Source: Crotophaga sulcirostris
Lineage: Eukaryota > Chordata > Aves > Cuculiformes > Crotophagidae
Length of the DNA: 64,000 nt
Reading direction: 5' to 3'
Assembly: GCA_013397455.1 (NCBI GenBank)
Contig: VYZB01000040.1
Location: forward strand, 1,663,717 to 1,727,716
Each line of letters opens with the position of its first letter. Positions within the stretch are counted from its first letter, which is position 1. Shown piece after piece: positions 1 through 13,199 of the stretch. Both the position numbers and the translations under genes were made by a program. Under the pieces are notes generated by a model. It was not told the origin of the DNA, searched no databases, and saw only the letters and a program-made list of their open reading frames with translations.

Positions 1-150
1 CATCCAGGGTCGGCGACTCCACCACCTCCCTGGGCAGCGCATTCCAGTGGCCAATCACCCTTTCAGTGAAGAACTTCTTCCTAACATCAAGTCTAAACCT
101 CCCCTGACGAAGCTTAAGTCCATGCCCTCTAGTTCTGTCACTGTTGTATT
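1..150 (-). mobile_element. CR1 LINE fragment (3' region), truncated by the window edge
   Basis: Read on the minus strand this gives the familiar CR1 run: GATGTTAGGAAGAAGTTCTT, then an ACTGAAAGGGTGATTGGCCA segment, then CTGCCCAGGGAGGTGGTGGA. These are the end of the reverse-transcriptase frame and the start of the 3' part of avian CR1 elements. The element's 3' end lies left of the window. The right boundary is approximate, since similarity fades after the GTCACTG near 140. It looks relatively young because the motifs are well preserved. Confidence 0.88.
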
Positions 151-2494
151 TGCTCCACCAACAGCCAGAGCACAGTGGACCGTCCTGAAGATACTGGGAG
201 GGTCGAAAAGAGGGGATATGCTCTCTGCCAGGGTTATTTATTTACCTTGGACGCCTGCCAAAGGTCCTCCAAGGCGCACATTTTTGTTGCTAATCTGTGC
301 AGAAACCCTTACCACCACGTCTTCACGGGTGTCTGTCTCACCACTCAATCTGAAGCTTGCAGATGCATGGTTTTCTGGGCAATGCACTGCAGTTTGAAGT
401 CTGACTTTGCAAATATTCACAGCCACAAGGTTTTGAAGCTGGGTGTGTTTCTGAGATCCCAGGCTTGCAGAATGACACAGCCTTACTCACTGTGAACAGT
501 GTGTTCACACAGGAACAGAGGAATGGAGTCACTGCTCTATGAAATCCTGAGTCCATGGGTTATGTGGGCTGCTTTGCCTTAAGGTTGCTTCGCAGAGTTT
601 CTTCCAGCTCAGCCTGCTGCCCATTAGTCCAATCTGGCTGTTGCTCAGAAGTGAAAATAGAGGGTTTCTTGTTCCAAAACAGCAGCTGAGGTGGTGGTCT
701 CAGTCCAGTGCACCTCCCAAACCACCCCACCAGAGTTGGCACGACAGGCATCTGCTTTTCTTACCTGTTTAGCTGTGATGCATCCCACAGCCTTCCTTTG
801 CGCTGCTGCATGAGTCTAGAGTTCTGTGGTCCTGCGTGTTATGGGATCCTAAGATGAACAGGGCTGACCTCTCCACATCCTCGTCCTACGTCATATCTGA
901 GGACAATTTCCCCATCATGGCAAGGGAATGCAAAATCTCTGTATAGATGCACCTTCTTCCCTGCTGTCAGCAATAAGACTTCTGTGAGTACTGAAAACCC
1001 CTAAAATATAAATAAGTAAGAGGATAGGCTTAGCCCTTGGCAGTTTGTAGAGCTGCTGAAAGTTTTCTCCTTTACTCAGCATGCAACTTCTTCCTTCCTG
1101 CTTGTTCATCTCTTAAGACTATTTTCTTTTGCTCTTTCCCATTCCCTTCCCCTCCAGAGGAAAAGCAGTGCTTCTACCTGGAGGCTTTAGGGCCACAGAG
1201 TCAGCCCCTTCCTCCTTTTGGCACATGATTAGCTGCCTGAGGGTCACAGAGGATTAGGTGTGTGAGCAACTGCTCACTAGTGAAAGAAAGGTTCACAGTC
1301 CAGTCCTGGGAGGAGAAAACAAAAAAAAAAGGAGCTTCACATTATTTTAAAAGTTGCTCCAAATAAATACCTTTGACTTCTAGAATGATTTCTTCTCCTG
1401 GAACGTCTCTCTGCAATAGCTGTCCTCTTCCTTGAAGTGGTTACGTATTGAGGATGTGATATCCTGCCAGAAGAGCCTTGATTCTCTGCTTCAGGCTAAA
1501 AGAACTTAAAAAAAAAAAGAAAGAAGCTTTATAAGATTGGTGCTTTCTGCCAACTGTTTTGCAGAAGGGCTTTTTGCTAGCTCTTTAAGTCTTTGTGACA
1601 GGTAAAAAACTCTCACTGTACAGTTGTATTTCTTTCACTCTTCTGTACTGTGTGGATGTCTATAGTAATAGTGACAGGACTGCTTCTCTTCTCAGATGGG
1701 TCTTTGTGAATCAGAAGGAACACTGATATTTTTAGAGGAAAATGGGTGTAAGTCTTGCAGGAGAGAAGGAGAAAGTATTAAATGTGGTATTTTGCATTGA
1801 TGGGAATTAAGGCTACATAATCACATCCACAGGCTGAACTCTTCATGCTAGTAGTCCTGGTACTTACTGTAACCCCTAGAGTTGCAGCTGACATTTGGTG
1901 CATCCCTATATGACTTCACGTCATGTTGCTCTCTCCCTAACTTCTTAAAATAATGGATTTTCCCTGTTTCACCATGATCTACCATGCTGCCACTCCACAA
2001 GGCAACGGCTTCCTTTTCCTTCTTCCACAAAAACTTCTCGCTGCAAATTTCTTGGCCACCTATTAACTTAAGATTTGGGAACCTCAGTGCTCACGGAGCT
2101 CCTTGTGCATGGCAAGGGTTTCACAGGCCAAAGTGTGTCCTGGAGAGGGAAAGCATCACCTGGTCATTGCAGCAGAGCACTGGGGGTCAAAACTGAATTG
2201 CTGGTGGTGCCACAACGGGCTCTCAAAGCAGCCTTGGGCAAGTCGCTCTCTCTCCATACTGGGCTGCATTACATTTGCAATGCAGCTGGTGTGAAACAGA
2301 GCAGAGATGCCAGCAGGGATCCTGGCAGCACTCAATGTCATCTCTTGTGTGACGTAGATGGACCCAACATTTTCTTCTCCATTAAGTCTCTGACACTGTC
2401 CAGTGATAGCATTTTGAAACCTTTAATTCATAAAATATCCCGTGTCATCCTTATGTTAACAGGCAACTATGCAAAGTCTTCTTGGTCCTGATTC

Positions 2495-2604
2495 TTGTAT
2501 TCCTGGAGGGAATAGGGAACAAGTGCATCTACTAGAGTCTTTCTCATGCAGGTTATTGTATTCCTGAAGGGAACAGTGAGCAAGAGCATCTTCTATAGAA
2601 TTTC
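2495..2604. repeat. Diverged tandem duplication, period 61 bp
   Basis: TTGTATTCCTGGAGGGAATA at 2495 recurs in altered form at 2556, and the two ~49-bp cores align end to end with about 9-10 differences. The spacing is constant at 61 bp to the TTTC at 2540-2543 and 2601-2604. It is an old local duplication with no evident function. Confidence 0.75.
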
Positions 2605-2949
2605 CCATTAAGTGAGTAGAATGAAGCTGTTCACCTTCAAGGGGGTGTATCACTTTCTACCCTAAATTCTGATTTTTGGATACTTTAAACCAGAATTTTT
2701 TTATTATTTTGCCTAAACTTTTACATTTAAAACACTGGAATACTATACCTCCTCCGCTCTGGATGTGCTCCAGTCTAAACAGTGGCCATTCTACTTGCCT
2801 AAATTCACTTCTATAGTTTCAGCTGAATGCGAACTTCTTTTCTGTTCCTCCATCTAAATTGCCATGTGCTGTTCCTTGGGGATGCAAGACAGCTCGTGTG
2901 TTCCTCCCTGGAAGTGGCAGCATCTCGGTAGTGTGTGAAGCAGGGTCTG

Positions 2950-3006
2950 CGTAATCCTTCAGGATCTTTCAGGATAAAAAGTTACTCTATAAATACTATA
3001 TCATTT
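2950..3006 (+). repeat. Possible L2/MIR-type 3' tail remnant
   Basis: The run GGATCTTTCAGGATAAAAAG followed by CTCTATAAATACTATA resembles the shared 3' end of L2-clade LINEs and their SINE partners (a 'GGAT..GATGAAAGG..CTATATAAAT' pattern, from memory). Only the tail is recognisable, so this is tentative. Confidence 0.35.
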
Positions 3007-6000
3007 TCATTGTCAGTCTGGATTCAGGAGTGAAATGATCCCACTTAGTTAAAGCAAGATGAAGTGTCTATTTTCATATTTGTTTAATTGAACCACTCAG
3101 CGTGTCTGATGGTAATGGCTTTATTTGAAGCATGTGGTTCTTATGAGCTGTTAAGATACCAATAGCATTTGGATTAGTCTTTCTGCCAAGAAAGCCAGGT
3201 CAATTCTTCAGGAAAATAAAAAAACTAAGGCAAACTTTATTTTAACAGTGTCTTGAGTTTCACTTTAGGTTCCATAAATATTTGTCAGTGTTCCTTTTGT
3301 AAGACCCATGCGAACCCTTGGCAAGACTTGAGGTCTGTCTCCAGAACACGGAATATAAATAAATTCCCCAAACTGTGCCGGAGAACTGGGGGTAACGTTA
3401 GCCCATGCGAGAGACCTGAAGCCAAGCAAAGGGTTGATCATGGTTCTTGAGTTACTGTTTGTGTAGAGAAGAGGGAATAGGGGGGAAAAAAAAGGAAAAA
3501 CACAGAGAAAGGAAAATATAAACATTTGTAGAAGGTATGTGGGAGCCCACACCGTCCTGAGCAGAAAGGTGGAGGTCATTTATCAAGGCAATGACAGAAA
3601 TGTGACTTCTGCTTGGATTCCAGTTGCTGTCTACTCCTAATACTTCCAGAAAGGTTAACAATATTTTCTCATGCCCAAGAGGATAAGAGAGGAAATTTCA
3701 CATTCTTGATGAGGACTGGTAATGGCATCTACTTCAGAGGATCTGGCCAAAAAAGCACTGTGGAACCACCCTATGTACCCCCTTTCCCCAGTTTCCTCTG
3801 AATACCTTTGATATTCCTGAGAACTTGGTTTACTCCTGTGGTTTAAGCTATATCTAAGAAAAAAAAAAGCCCATGATGCCTTCAAAGACTTGCCTATAGT
3901 TAAGTACTTAACCAGAGGGTTAGGGTGCAGGGCTTTTGATTTAAGAGCAAGCCCTGTTCCGTGCATTTGAGGGTGGAAATAGCTGAAATTTTATCCTATC
4001 CCTGACCACAGATTGAGATTACTAAAGCAGTACAAAAGCAGGGAGTCAGAATGAAGGAGGTGTATTGAAGGAAGCAGGACCTTGGCTTCTAGCAATGCGC
4101 TCTGGTTCCTGGATCAACTCCAATAAAAATTTAAATTCAGACGAGCTGAATGCCTTATTTGTCTGCTTAAGGGGAGGGAGGAAGGTGAGATTAATGAAGT
4201 TTTTCCTCTACCTCTAAATGTTAAAATAATGGTAGTAGGATGTGAAAAGGATGTGTTCCTGAAGAATGTACTGTTGTAATATCCAATATTTAGCAACTGG
4301 GTTTTTTTTCTTCTTTGTGTACATAAACTGAAAAATTACAAGATATGGATAAATAGAGACATGAGAGTTTGCTAGAGGAGAAACCTTTGTATAGTGAGGT
4401 GGGAACTGACCTCTCCACAGATTTAGAACTTCCTACAAAATGCTGGACATCTTTGATCTCCCTTTATATTAATGGGAATTGAGTGTTGCCCACGCTTCAC
4501 AAGATCAAACTGCCTCTTTGCGTGCAGAATTTCCAGCAGTGATCAATGATCTCCAAGCCAGTCCTCAGTCGTCTGCAAGTGCTAAAAGAAAAATAAAAAA
4601 GTACGATTAACTCCATGTTTTCTCCTTTATCAGGCAGCTGTCTATGACCCTGTAGTGGTTGATACTCTATAGCTTTCTATTCCTGCCACACTGTTCCTAT
4701 GTATGTTTTTGAACACAGTGACTGAGGTTTGCTAGCAGTTCCTTAATCTGGCTACTATGGGCATGAATTAAAAAAAATCAGGTAACAACCTCCATCTGCA
4801 AAACTACTTCTGGTTTTGTGGCTGGACTTAATACACAGTGAGCACAGTCAGATCATTTTTTATTTAAAAATGCCCTCTTTCCCTCACCAAAGCAGGAAGC
4901 ATCTTTCCAAGGATGCTTGGGAAAGCATTTAACTTTTATGTCACTGACATAACTGGAGAAAGTTTTAAACAACTGTAAATCTAGTGAAGGTTTAACCAGA
5001 CAGAACTACTTTTCAAACTCTATAGACGCTGGAGCTATCTCTTCCTACTTTATAATGTGAGACTGTTTCTTCCTCAGTGTAGATGTGTATATCTGTCCAT
5101 GGATACATGAACAATTACTGGACCAGAAATGATGGTTGAAATGGGGAGCGTATCCCTGCTTGGGACCTGCTACCTGAGAACACTCCCTGATCCTGTTGTA
5201 TATGCACCACAGGTTGTCCTGGTCTGTCCAGGGTACCATGGATAGGCAGAGTGTGCAAATTAAGCAAATCCAAGTGTTGTAAATTCCTCACCTACCTTTG
5301 CCCATTCTTTCCAGAGGTTTCAGTTATCCTTTGCAGCTTCATAAAACTTGCTAAAAAAAAACTTTGCGGCTCGTTTCTTAATCCTATCCCATGATGTAGC
5401 TCTTGCCAATGGTACGGTTTGGCAACTTGCTGTTTACCTTTCTGCACAATGTCCAAAAAAGTGCAGGAGGGACAGAGTTCCAGTTAGAGTACGCTGGCAG
5501 GGTATGTACAAGCATTTTGCTGCCTGCAGGCCAAGATGTTGCATTACTTGGGAGACTGTGCAGCATTTATGGGAACTGCTGCTGAGCGCAGGCTCCCAGC
5601 TAACGAAGGAGGTGGGGAGGGATGCTCGCTTCATTCTTGCACCCAGGGCTACAGTTTACACAGCTTCATTGTATTGCACAGGGCTTTCCTGCCCTGCAGC
5701 TTGACTTGCTCCGTGACAAATTATTCCTTAATTGCTGGATGGCAGAAGAAAAGCTTTACAGCCCTGAGGTTATTCCTAACAAATCAGGTTACAGAAGCCT
5801 TGAAAATTATATTGAGCAGAAAAGAGGCACCGTGAGGTTTCCTTGGGTGCTTGGGCTGTGTTAAGCTTGACTAAGGCAATGTGCTAATGAAACTTGTTAA
5901 AATGCAATTATACTTTAGAGCTGTGGATGCAGAAATGAGGATAATCAGTAGAGAGGTGCTGGTGAAGCTATTGTGGTTAGAGTGATTTGTGTGTGTCACT

Positions 6001-6409
6001 GCTGTGCTCAGGACTTTCACCCGCTGTGCAAGGTGTTGTCTGAACACAACAAGAAGGCTGTGCCCAAAGAGCTACCTGGGGGTAGGAAATGAATGATGGT
6101 GGCAGGAAAATGTAAGGATAGGTGTAGCAAAGCCCAAGTGAGATGGTACCATTCGTGAGGACTGTCAGAGGTGTAAGGCTTAGTTGCTGGCTTGGAATCC
6201 TGGGTGTCTGGTGCAGGAAAGCTTTAAGGAGCAGTGCATGGGGAGAGAGTTGGATGCCTCAGTCAATTCTCATGGGGAGCTGCTCCCACACAAGGCGGGC
6301 AAGTTGGCAGAAAACACCTATGATCTTCTTTGAAAAATGTAAAATGGGAGGAGAGAGCCTGGACTTTCTGGCCAAGTTGGAGGAGGGTGGACTCTGGTAA
6401 GAAAGAAGT

Positions 6410-6915
6410 GATAGGAACAGTGGGGAGAGGCCAGGAGGAGCCTTGACAAGTGAAGAAAAGTAGCAGCCGTTTGATGTGGCAGGGAAAGGGAGAGCTAGAT
6501 GCAAAGAGAAGCAGATGTGGCCAGAGTGATATCTAAAAAAAAAAAAAAGATTATGAATGAGGCAAGAATGTGCTTCGTCAAGGCTGGAGCAGAGGAGTCG
6601 TGGTGAAATATGATGGAAGAAACTGCAAGTGAGTGGATGGATGGCCAAGGCTGGTGCTTATCAAGAAACTGCAGGAAGAGTCTGCAGCTCGCGGTCAGAG
6701 CTTGGATATGGAGAGCTAGAGAGGGAGACGAGTCAAAAAAATGCTCAGGCTGTGGGCCTGAGCAACAGGCAGGATGGTAGTGGTGTCTGCAGCAATTGAG
6801 GAGGGAGGTGGGGAGGGGGAGGAAGATTAAGAGCTCCGAGATTGAGCTGACAGCTTGACATCCATGAGATGTCAGAGAGACAGGCGAGGTTTTCGTCCAG
6901 ACAGAGAGAGACAGG
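6410..6915 (+). repeat. Old interspersed repeat of an amniote-wide, purine-rich family (not named)
   Basis: The segment has an ordered series of phrases that I remember from a common interspersed repeat of turtle, crocodile and bird genomes: GATTATGAATGAGGCAAGAA, AGGAAGAGTCTGCAG, TTGGATATGGAGAGCTAGAG, GGGCCTGAGCAACAGGCAGG, then ACATCCATGAGATGTCAGAG and AGACAGGC. I cannot recall the family name. There is strong strand asymmetry, with A and G dominating the + strand. The edges are approximate, and similar purine-rich sequence begins near 6090. Confidence 0.55.
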
Positions 6916-6929
6916 CCCAGATGATCGGA

Positions 6930-7260
6930 TCAGACAACTGGGGGAACTGATTTATGTGAGAAGATTAAAAGAACTGCTTGTAAATATATGTACAGCTTGG
7001 CTAAGTGACACCTGAGGGGACAATAACTGTCTACAAGTGTATGAAGGGATTGGATACCTGAGCCAAGAAGAGGGGGAAGGGACAGTTTAGGAGTATAGAT
7101 GAGGATTTAGACTAGAGGCAGTAGAATAAGGTGGAGCAAAGCGGGCTGTATTGCCTGGTTAGGGAAGACATCTCCCCTGCAAAACTGGTAAGATACTTTG
7201 GGAAGTCTTGAAACCTGCATGTCCATCTAGGTACCTAGAAGAAGCAGGTATCACTTTATT
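6930..7260 (+). mobile_element. Ancient CR1/L3-like LINE fragment
   Basis: The order of phrases follows the end of CR1-type reverse transcriptases and the region after it: GAAGATTAAAAGAACTG, then CACCTGAGGGGACAATAACT, GTCTACAAGTGTATGAAGGG, later GAGGATTTAGACTAGAGGCA. It is heavily diverged, and the frame is broken. It directly follows the purine-rich repeat, so the two insertions are either adjacent or nested. Confidence 0.6.
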
Positions 7261-7619
7261 GCTTATTTCTACATGAGCTTCTCCGATCAGTGCAAGAGAG
7301 CAAGATTGGGAGGGAACCACTGGGAAGTGTCACATTCAGATGGGCAGTTAAAACTGAAGCAATTTTACCCCAAACACACCTAGAGCTAATCAGTGCCCTG
7401 GATTGCAGTGGGAATAGGGTGTACGTCCAGTTGAATTATGTTGCTCATTCCTTTCTGGTCACAACTATAGTAAGTGTTGGTTTTGTCAGCTGCGTGGTTT
7501 ATTTTCCTAAGGCAAATGGCAGACTGGTCCAAATCAGACCAAATGCCTCCATTTCTGCCTCAGGACTACCACACTGGGATCCATCAGTTGAGGATCTCAA
7601 AACATATGCACAAGACTTT

Positions 7620-7676
7620 GCAAAAAATGCCTCAGTTTCCCATCTGGTGAAATAGAGGCAACCTGAGGTCATAAAG
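7620..7676 (+). repeat. MIR-like SINE core remnant
   Basis: TGCCTCAGTTTCCCATCTGG followed by TGAAATAGAGGCAACC matches the most conserved part of MIR-type SINEs. The flanks are too diverged to delimit it. Confidence 0.5.
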
Positions 7677-10600
7677 AAATCATGTGGAAGATGGAGGAGG
7701 AGTATATCATGTATTTTGAATCCCAGTCCTGCACTGGGCTCATCTGTGGGCTGTGCAGTCCAGTGCCTTGTCTCTGCCCACGACCTTTTCAGGTATTCAG
7801 AAGGAGATGCAGGGCATGTTGCAGGAGGCAGCTCCAGGACAAGTTGTTATTTGGTAGACATGGTTTCCTAACACTCAGTACAGAGTGCCTCGTGTTTTGC
7901 AGGACCTGGGTTTCTGTTTCTTCTGAGCAACACTGGTCAGAATATGGGAAGTTTTTTCTCCTGGGAAACTTTAAAAAAGCACCAAGAAAATTAAAGGAAA
8001 TCAGGAAAAAAATGAAATTATTCCAACTTTTGTGATCTTGATTTTCTGTTGAAGATCCTGCTATGATACCAGAGGAGGGTTGCATCTTCAGAGAAAACTT
8101 TCAGAAAGCCCTACTTAGGAAACTAAATAAGTAATCAGCTGCCTCCTTCTGTCTGAGTGCCCTTCCTGTACCTGCTAGTACAGCTAGTCTTTAGGTTGAT
8201 GTCCTAAGGAGATGGCGTCCATGTGAGCACATATTTTGAGGGCTGTTCCACCTCCATCCTTTCCAATAGCTTTAAAGCCTGTTAGCCAATTTCAGACAAA
8301 TTTCGTTGAGGAGTGATGTAGCAGATAATAAGTTCTTACAAACGTTGCAAACTAAGTGTTGATAGCTCTGCTGCATTTTTAGTAGCTGTAAACCCATCTC
8401 TAGTTGGGAGTCCTCAGCAGCAGATGTGAAGGAAAGAGTACGTATGGTGAATAAATGGCCTGCCATCACAAACTGCTGCATCCCAAGCGGGGTTGTACAG
8501 GCATCAATGGGAGACTCCAGGAAGATGTGAATTGCTGATGATTATTGCACCTCTTTCTGTGCATGAGGTGCACTGGGTGCCATCCCTTACCAGTGTCAAA
8601 TGAAATACCTTATTCTCATTGTGCATTATCAATAAAAACAGGTGGGACCTAAATAATACAGAACCACAATTGTCTTTTCCAACTCTTCATGCAGACTTTA
8701 GCAGCATTTTAATGGTGTCGCACTTCAGCAAAGACAACAGGTCTATTTCTTTTTTTTTCCTGCAAGGCGTGCATGTTTGACCTTGACAGTCACAGTTAAA
8801 AGCAGAGCCTCCTGCTCTGACTTTCACTTCTGTTTCAACAGGACCAAAATCTGTGAGGCCCTTCTGAATATTCCCCTCCTCACCCAATATTGCCGAAAAT
8901 GAGCCTGAAGTGTTGACAGACAGCAGCACACTCAGTGTGTAGGAATCCAACATAAACAGGCTTGCTGGTTGTGTACTTGGACATGTTAAACGAGGTCTCT
9001 GCTTTGATCTTCCCTGCACTATCCCAAAGCCCAGCAAGCAAAGGCTAAGTAAACAGACCTTTGATTTCAGGGCTGTTTGGAGCAGAGGTCTTGTAAAACT
9101 TTTATCAATGGCAGAGCTGAGCTACTGAAGTCCCTCTCGGACTGTAGGTGCTGCAAGAGTAGCAGCATGGTTTTATTGACCCTGATGTCCCTCTTTCTCC
9201 CCCCTTTCCATAATGACAAACATCTGGGGATATGAGCCAGCATCCTGTTGATTGTAGCATACCAGTTTCTCTAGGGGAGACACCTGCTTATAATCTCCTC
9301 TGTGGTGCATGGAGCATAAGCTATATTAGATCCTATAGCTATTGGATCCCACTGCCAGTGTAGCTTTTTGTTAATACATGTCGTAAAGATGCTTAAATAA
9401 GTCAGATGGGACACATCCGTGGGAAACATTCACGTTACTAATCCTGTGTGTTCAGCACTCCTGGGTCAGACTCCAGAAAACCAGTACCCTGGCCTAGATA
9501 GCATCAATGTTACAACAAATTGGACATTATTTATTTGCTTCCTGTTTTTAGAGCATTTAGTGATTGCCCATGATCACAAAGGTCACAAACTTCCTTTCAT
9601 GTTCAAATAAACAGGAGATTCTCCTTCAGGATTATGTCCTCAGAAAAGAGACATTAAGAAACAAGCACCTAATATGACAAGATTTTAAAACTAAAATTGT
9701 AAATGCTGGAAAATTCCCTTCAATGGATGAAGCACAGGAGTTGCATTGGCCTCTGCTTTCTTTTAATTTAATATTTTTCTCTGTCTTCTGGTGAGTTATG
9801 CAAAGGAGGCTTTGGCTTCCCTTCTGCCCACTGTAGATGAGTGTGAGATCCTGCCAAGATATTTTATTTTTATAAGTGTTGTCAATTTTCCATTGTTTCT
9901 AAAACTATGAACCACTGTGCTTTGTAGTGATGGAGCCCAGGCTGTCCCTGGTGGACCAGAGCTGTGGTCCCAACTGCTGGGGCCATCTCAGCCCAAAGCT
10001 CGATTAAGCTCAGGACTGAAAGTTGGGAGCATTTTGCTCAGCCCTGCCAATGATATTGCTTCTTATCAAGATAAATACCAAATGACAAATTCATTGGTCA
10101 CCTGCTCACTGCCAGCACTGCTCCTGCTGTACCTTCTGGAGGCAAAGCTGAGATCATTGGCTGAGTCTGAGCTCCTGCCAGTCAATTGTGAGCCTAAGTG
10201 CATATTGTCTCTGTTGTCTTTTGCCCTCACACTTTTATAGTATGACCTTAAATGATGACCTGTCTACGCTGCCTTAGTCACCAACTGAACCTTTACTGTA
10301 TGTAAAACAATGCCCTCATTCTCCCTTCAGAAGTGAATTTTGTCTTTTGTGTAATAGTCAAATCCACTATTAGATAAGAGCGTTTTTAACAACCCTTTAT
10401 TTGTTGGTATTTGGTGGCAGTTCTTTGATCCCCGAAGGCATGTGCAGCACTGTTTGCAGTATATAACAAATTGATTTTACACATTTCCATCTTTTATCAA
10501 TGAGTCTTCCAATGGGGTTGCACTGTAATCAGATTGGAGATTACCATGGCACAGCCGTTGGGAAGGGACTGGAATTTACATGCAATAAAGATTAGGGAAT

Positions 10601-10935
10601 TAGTGACTGATTAGGAAAGTGCTGATTTATCCAGCCACAGGTACAGCAAGGGATCTTGCATGTCTGCTTTTTTCTGACCTTGGATTTTGACCTTTTGACT
10701 CCTTTCTTAGAAATGCCAACGTTCAGCACAGAAGCAATTTCTGATGAGACTTCTCAAGAGCAAGTTCAAGTCATTGCAAGAGTAAAACCTATTTCTGTGA
10801 ACAGAGAAGCTCAGAAATCTTTGTGTGAGCGGACACTTTACTCTGATGTGCATCAGCCAGGACAGGCTGAGCAGACAGACTATGGCAATGTTTTAATCTG
10901 CAGTCAGGAATCCCTGCTGACAGCTGATGTGATGT

Positions 10936-10957
10936 GCGTGCGTTGGTACACGCACGC
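10936..10957. repeat. GC-rich inverted repeat with 8-bp arms
   Basis: GCGTGCGT at 10936-10943 and ACGCACGC at 10950-10957 are exact reverse complements separated by TGGTAC. The surrounding alternating purine-pyrimidine run (TGCGTGCG and ACGCACGCGTGCA) is also of the kind that can adopt Z-DNA. I see no gene that it would serve. Confidence 0.7.
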
Positions 10958-13125
10958 GTGCAGTGTAGGATAAAGCAGCTATGTCATCGCACGGTGAGAC
11001 AATATTTCTCCATGCATAGCTTTTCCTAGATAGATGTTAAGCTCTCCAGGTTTCTTCCCCCAGCGCACACTTGCAGGAGGGTAGCTGAGACTGTACATTA
11101 CCAGACTGTGAGGTAGAAGGAGTGCACACTAATTGATATTCCAGTGTAGCTCTATCTACCTGGTGGATACGGTGTTCCATACCAGTGCGCAGCCTGCCAG
11201 TGAAATGACATCATTTGAAATTACAGAGCAATCAATGTCAGCAAAACTCCCGTTTGCTCTGTAGCTGTTGAAGTTTGGACAGCTCAAATAAAGCAACTGC
11301 ACTGACAGTCACAGGCTGTGCGAATAACAGGGGGTTGGCAGTTCGCTTGTATCAGATAATAATGAGCACCGTCTTTCTACTCACGCAGATTTATACAGAT
11401 AAAAGGCAGACAATATGGGATCTTCAGCAAAGGAGAAATATTTGCAAAACCTTTGGGTAGTTCGGGCAATTTAAATGGATTTATACATTAAATATTTATT
11501 TGTAGTGGTTTAACTTAGGCAAAGTACTTGTATACCCATGGTTAGGTGCTGTTTTGGTAATACCATTCATCCTGTGACGTGCCACACTGGTCTGTAATAG
11601 AGGTATCACCCACCTTCCTTCAGATGAACTGAAGCAGCTTTTGAGTGTTAAGGGGTGCAGCAGAACTTTGGACATACCAGTTGAAATGCACTGATTTTTT
11701 TCTGATCTTAGAGCAGTCCCATGACTGTCCAGAAAAGCACCTGGCAATCCTAGGCACCAACTGTGGCGGTGTGATCAGACAGAGTGAGCGTAACAGAACG
11801 AGTCTTTGCTGTCTGCTGCTAGGAAAACTAATAAAAGACACTTAAGAGTGCATTAACCCCGTTGTTGTGAGCAAGCTAGCATGTAGAAAAGGAGGAGCAG
11901 AGGAAGTGGACCTGTTTGAAGCTGTTCCAGTTGCAGGCAGGCTGTAGAAATCTGGATTAGCCTCTGCACAAGGCACCAGCTGAGCCCTTAGACTGTGCCA
12001 GTGCTAACTTGAGTTTTCACAGCCAGAACATCACTTTTATATGGGCTTGTACAGGCATCATCACATGTTTTAATGCTGTGCTGTGGCACCAGGCTAGGGC
12101 TGATCCTTTGAAGCAAACATTACCTGCTTTCCTTTGGGTATAGCCTGAAGCTGAGGCTGTTTCCTATATGAGATCTGACAATATAATATATTCCAGGTAT
12201 GAAGGCTTTGTGCATTAAGAAGTCCTGGCTTCTGCCAATACTATCAAGTATTGTGTGCTTTTACATCAGGTAGTGTGTGCTTCAGTGTCTGGGGAGGAGG
12301 AACCAGATGTGAATGCTATAAGACTTCATTGATGGTTTCCTTGTTTTCATATGCAGGAGACTGAGTGTCTCTTGAGTTTAAATGTATGTTTTCACGGAAT
12401 CGACCTATGAGAATGCTTTTTTTAAATTGCATTTAAGTATTTTCCCCTCCTGGAAGGAGATGCACAGGTGTGTCTAAGTAAGCTTGGAGAATGACACAAC
12501 AGGAACAAATCTTTAAAGTGAACTATTTGGTGCTGAGGAGGTGATGTTCCCATTATAGGCATTTGGGGAGTTTATTCTGGATTAACTCCAGTCTGGTTGT
12601 GTAGATTGAGCACTCTTAATGGAAATCTGAGAGCACAGCTTCTGCCTTTGTTTTACCAGGGAAGCAGCTGGTAATTGCTGCCTGTATCTTCATTAGCAGC
12701 TGCTGGGGATTGATAAGATTGGATCTGTAAAGCAAAGCATTTCGTGCTGAGCACCTAACTTCATTTCAGAATAGCCCTAACCTAATCCTATGAACTAAAT
12801 GCCCGACTGAACTGGAGCACATCTTGTAGCTCAATTTCATATAAAAGCAACTCAGTTCATGTGCTCCGAACCAGTTTCGTGTTGTGTAACAAAGTATATT
12901 TGGTATATTGACTTTAAAGCATACTCCTTGTCCAAACTAGAACATTGATATAGACATATGTAAGGTAGCCCCTTATGATGACAGTTTAATTTGGATGGAG
13001 CTGGATAGAGCACTTGCATCACACCTACCATGAACCAGAGTTTTTCATAGGGCAATGGGGAGTGGTTTCAGGCAGAATTTTAAAATTCTGTTGTCTTAGA
13101 AGGTAGAAAGTCAGCTCTGGTTTGC

Positions 13126-13199
13126 ATTTTTCTTTTGGAGCAAGATGAGGGTTTTTTTTTTTATTTTTCTTCTGGAGCAAGGCAAGGTTTTTAATATAT
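13126..13199. repeat. Diverged tandem duplication, period 37 bp, T-rich
   Basis: ATTTTTCTTTTGGAGCAAGA at 13126 is followed 37 bp later by ATTTTTCTTCTGGAGCAAGG at 13163, each copy then running into a poly-T stretch. It is a simple local duplication. Confidence 0.7.

Larger units (their letters stand above)
151..6090. other. FGFRL1: Intronic stretch, mostly unique sequence
   Basis: No gene is seen. The region has short A- or T-runs (for example near 1320, 1507 and 3484), the diverged 61-bp tandem duplication near 2.5 kb and an L2-like tail near 2.95 kb, both listed separately. Frames of up to 138 codons, such as 2075-2491, lack protein-like similarity and overlap frames on the other strand. 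Confidence 0.6.
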
